A stretch of DNA of 7,529 nucleotides from Pyrinomonadaceae bacterium (GTDB taxonomy: Bacteria > Acidobacteriota > Blastocatellia > Pyrinomonadales > Pyrinomonadaceae). Where the stretch lies: positions 1 to 7,529 of the forward strand of contig JACCTF010000497.1 of NCBI GenBank assembly GCA_013812565.1. The letters are read 5' to 3'. The notes under the pieces are model-generated. The model did not search any database and had not been told where the DNA came from. It worked only from the letters and a program-made list of their open reading frames with translations. The position numbers and the translations under genes are program-made. This document shows positions 5,604 through 7,529 of the stretch, piece by piece. Within the stretch, counting starts at the first letter, position 1, and every line of letters begins with the position of its first letter.

Positions 5604-7451
5604 TTACTCGCGTTCGCTTGAAGCGAGCAAGCCCGAAGGCACTAATAGTTCACCGCTTTGCGGATCGATCAAGCCGTTGTTTTCCTCCTCGATGCTCGTC
5701 GCCTGCGTGTAGACGTCACCGGCCAACGGGCGCTGCCGCAGTTCACGTTTAAACTGGCGAATACGCTCAGCCTTCGCCGCGGTCTCTTCCGGCCCGCCGT
5801 AGTCTGTAAAGCCGAAGCCGCCCCACTCGCTGACGACCAGCGGCACCTGCCCGCGGTAAAAGAACGGATCGCCGACCACTAGGGGACGCGCCGCCACGCC
5901 TTCGTTCTCTCCGCGCGTGAGACGGTCAAGCACCCCTCGCCAGCTTTCAACATCCGGCGTGTAGAGATGCGCTGTCAGCAGATCGGACTTTAATTTGCCC
6001 TCTCTGGAGATGTGGTGCCAACCATCGTTATCAACCACCAACACCTGCGGATAGTTCAGCCGCATATACTCATAGGTGCGAACGATGTAGTCGCGTGTCT
6101 CGCTGTTAGTCGCGATGTCCTGCGCGCCCCAATCTTCGTTGTACAAACTCCAGATCACCACCGAGGGGTGTGAGCCGATGAAGAGCAGCAAACGCTGAAG
6201 TTCCGCCCAGTGGTTATCGCGGCTGCGCTGGCTGGAACTATGCGGACTCGGCACTTCCACCCACAGCAACATCCCCATTTCATCCGCAAGATCGTAGATG
6301 CGCGGGTCGATTCCGCTGATGTGCACGCGCACCAGGTTGCACCCCAAACATTTCATCGCGCTCATGTGCCGTCGCATCTCGTCGAATGAAGCCGTGCCGG
6401 GTTGATACAGGATGCCGTCTAAATAGAGTTGTTTGCTGTTGAGATAGACAAAGCGTCCGCGCGCTTCGATTTTGCGTAGCCCGAAGTGCGTTTCGATTTG
6501 TGCCGCGCGGCCGCGCGAGTCTGTGAGCTGGGCCACGAGTTGGTATAAGTTAGGTTCCTCGGGAGACCACAACTCGGCGCCGGGAACCTCCATCACGAGG
6601 CGCTGCCTTTTCTCTCCGAACTCGCGGCGCAGAGTAAACTCGGAAGTGGCTAAAGGCTCTACGCCACCACGCGCCGCGACAGTGAGGCGCACGGTGTAGA
6701 TACCCGGATCGTGTATGCGCGTCGTAACATCAAATCTGACAAGGCGGTCTTCAACTGCACTTACCACGCCCAAGCGCGAACGCAGTCGGTTGCGCTCGAC
6801 GGGTTCAAGCCACACGCTTCTGATTGCTCCCGTGTAAGTTTGATACCAGATGCCACCCTGTTTGTAGACGTTCGATTGCTGCTTACCGCGCGGGATTTCG
6901 GCGTCCAAAGAATCACTGATACGCACCGTCAAGCAATTCACGGGTTGAAGGTGTTCGGGCGGCAGTTCGTAGCTGAAAGACGTGTACTCACCAAGGTGAA
7001 TCTCCTCGCCTTCGATGGTGCGAAGCGGGCGGCCGTTGAGCCAGACGCGCGTCTCATAGCCGCACGCGCCAAAGGTTAATTGCAGCAAACAGTCTCCGCA
7101 CTGGTTCAGCCACTCCGGCAGTGTGAACTCTCGCTCGTACCAAGCGACGACCTTGTCTTGCCAGGCGGGTGTGTGTTGTTGGGCATCTTTGGCGGCGGCC
7201 ATGTGCGCTTCAATCGAGCCGGGCCAGGTGGCGGTGCGGCTGTAGTCATGAGCTACGTACCAGCTTTCGCGCAAACCGCGATCTTCGAGGTCAACGTCGA
7301 AGCGCCATTCGCCGTCGAGCAATTGATAGACGTTGCGGCGTATGACGGAGCGCGGCAGCGGATTGAGAGAGTTCATGTACCCTTCAACAGCACGCGCCTC
7401 CTCTTGATCATGTGTGAAACCGAAATCCTTGTTTGTTGTTAACGTATCCAT
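5604..7451 (-). CDS. Glycoside hydrolase family 2 (beta-galactosidase/beta-glucuronidase-like)
   Basis: A retaining beta-glycosidase of 615 residues with the full GH2 layout: jelly-roll sugar-binding domain about 38-215 (LLDGEWRF 44-51, YEREFTLPEW 105-114, GGIWYQTYTGAIRSVWLE 199-216), immunoglobulin-like domain about 217-330, and TIM barrel about 335-605. The acid/base glutamate is E439 in SLYNED and the nucleophile E542 in VVSEWGG. NLVRVHISGIDPRIYDLADE (372-391) and YTQATSIEEENNGL (581-594) are typical GH2 stretches. The length is close to beta-glucuronidase and far below LacZ. It has no signal peptide and is therefore cytoplasmic, acting on imported oligosaccharides or glycosides. Sugar specificity cannot be read here. 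The ATG at 7451 is chosen as the longest ATG start. Its ribosome site is poor (AGG 12 bases away, next to a GTACAAGTACAAG repeat at 7452-7464). The ATG at 7376 is an alternative. Confidence 0.9.
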   Translation of the reverse strand: MDTLTTNKDFGFTHDQEEARAVEGYMNSLNPLPRSVIRRNVYQLLDGEWRFDVDLEDRGLRESWYVAHDYSRTATWPGSIEAHMAAAKDAQQHTPAWQDKVVAWYEREFTLPEWLNQCGDCLLQLTFGACGYETRVWLNGRPLRTIEGEEIHLGEYTSFSYELPPEHLQPVNCLTVRISDSLDAEIPRGKQQSNVYKQGGIWYQTYTGAIRSVWLEPVERNRLRSRLGVVSAVEDRLVRFDVTTRIHDPGIYTVRLTVAARGGVEPLATSEFTLRREFGEKRQRLVMEVPGAELWSPEEPNLYQLVAQLTDSRGRAAQIETHFGLRKIEARGRFVYLNSKQLYLDGILYQPGTASFDEMRRHMSAMKCLGCNLVRVHISGIDPRIYDLADEMGMLLWVEVPSPHSSSQRSRDNHWAELQRLLLFIGSHPSVVIWSLYNEDWGAQDIATNSETRDYIVRTYEYMRLNYPQVLVVDNDGWHHISREGKLKSDLLTAHLYTPDVESWRGVLDRLTRGENEGVAARPLVVGDPFFYRGQVPLVVSEWGGFGFTDYGGPEETAAKAERIRQFKRELRQRPLAGDVYTQATSIEEENNGLIDPQSGELLVPSGLLASSERE

Positions 7452-7529
7452 CTTGTACTTGTACCTACTTGGAGCATTGCCGAAAATGTTCTACGGCGAT
7501 TGAAGATAGTTACAGACAGATAGCGTCCG

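Noticed and set aside
6711..7442. Two consecutive plus-strand open frames (6711-7079 and 7080-7442)
   Set aside because: Both are antisense to the GH2 sugar-binding domain, which has strong family motifs. They lack motifs of their own.

Overview
The window looks like a piece of a free-living, moderately GC-rich bacterial chromosome. The best guess is an Acidobacteriota member of the Blastocatellia/Pyrinomonadaceae type. This rests on the CACAGAG-rich intergenic palindrome (known from memory to be common in such genomes, and also in some Planctomycetes and Chloroflexi), on the cupredoxin type and on the gene style. There is no rRNA or other marker, so the placement is an inference.

Layout. 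Left edge to 869 (+): the 3' part of an AraC-family regulator with a cupin sensor and a two-helix-turn-helix DNA-binding domain. It is broken by a one-base frameshift near 519-522. 880-1027: a small terminal-inverted-repeat element built around CACAGAG repeats, between the regulator and the convergent gene next to it. 1031-2992 (-): a 653-aa protein strongly resembling the D-apionate lactonase (ApnL) family, with an N-terminal beta domain, a TIM-like barrel and a C-terminal beta domain. 2993-3533: about 540 bp with no convincing long gene, but several perfect hairpins and two very short candidate ORFs. 3534-4103 (-): a membrane-targeted cupredoxin with complete type-1 copper ligands, a clear sigma-70-type promoter and a 5' leader holding two repeated mini-hairpins. 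4424-5026 (-): a DUF218 (YdcF/SanA/ElyC-like) membrane-anchored protein. 5057-5521 (-): a one-pass membrane protein of unknown function. 5604-7451 (-): a glycoside hydrolase family 2 enzyme with both catalytic glutamates.

How they fit. Every complete long gene is on the minus strand. GH2, the small membrane protein and DUF218 are closely spaced and could be co-transcribed. The cupredoxin has its own promoter, and the ApnL-like gene is separated from it by a hairpin terminator and the 540-bp gap. Carbohydrate processing is the common theme of the two large enzymes, which both lack signal peptides and so should act in the cytoplasm. The AraC-type regulator could belong to that theme, but it is convergent to it, so a regulatory link is not shown. 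No phage, CRISPR, tRNA or rRNA signature was seen. The least ordinary parts are the inverted-repeat element, the leader hairpins of the cupredoxin gene and the structured gap at 3100-3490.
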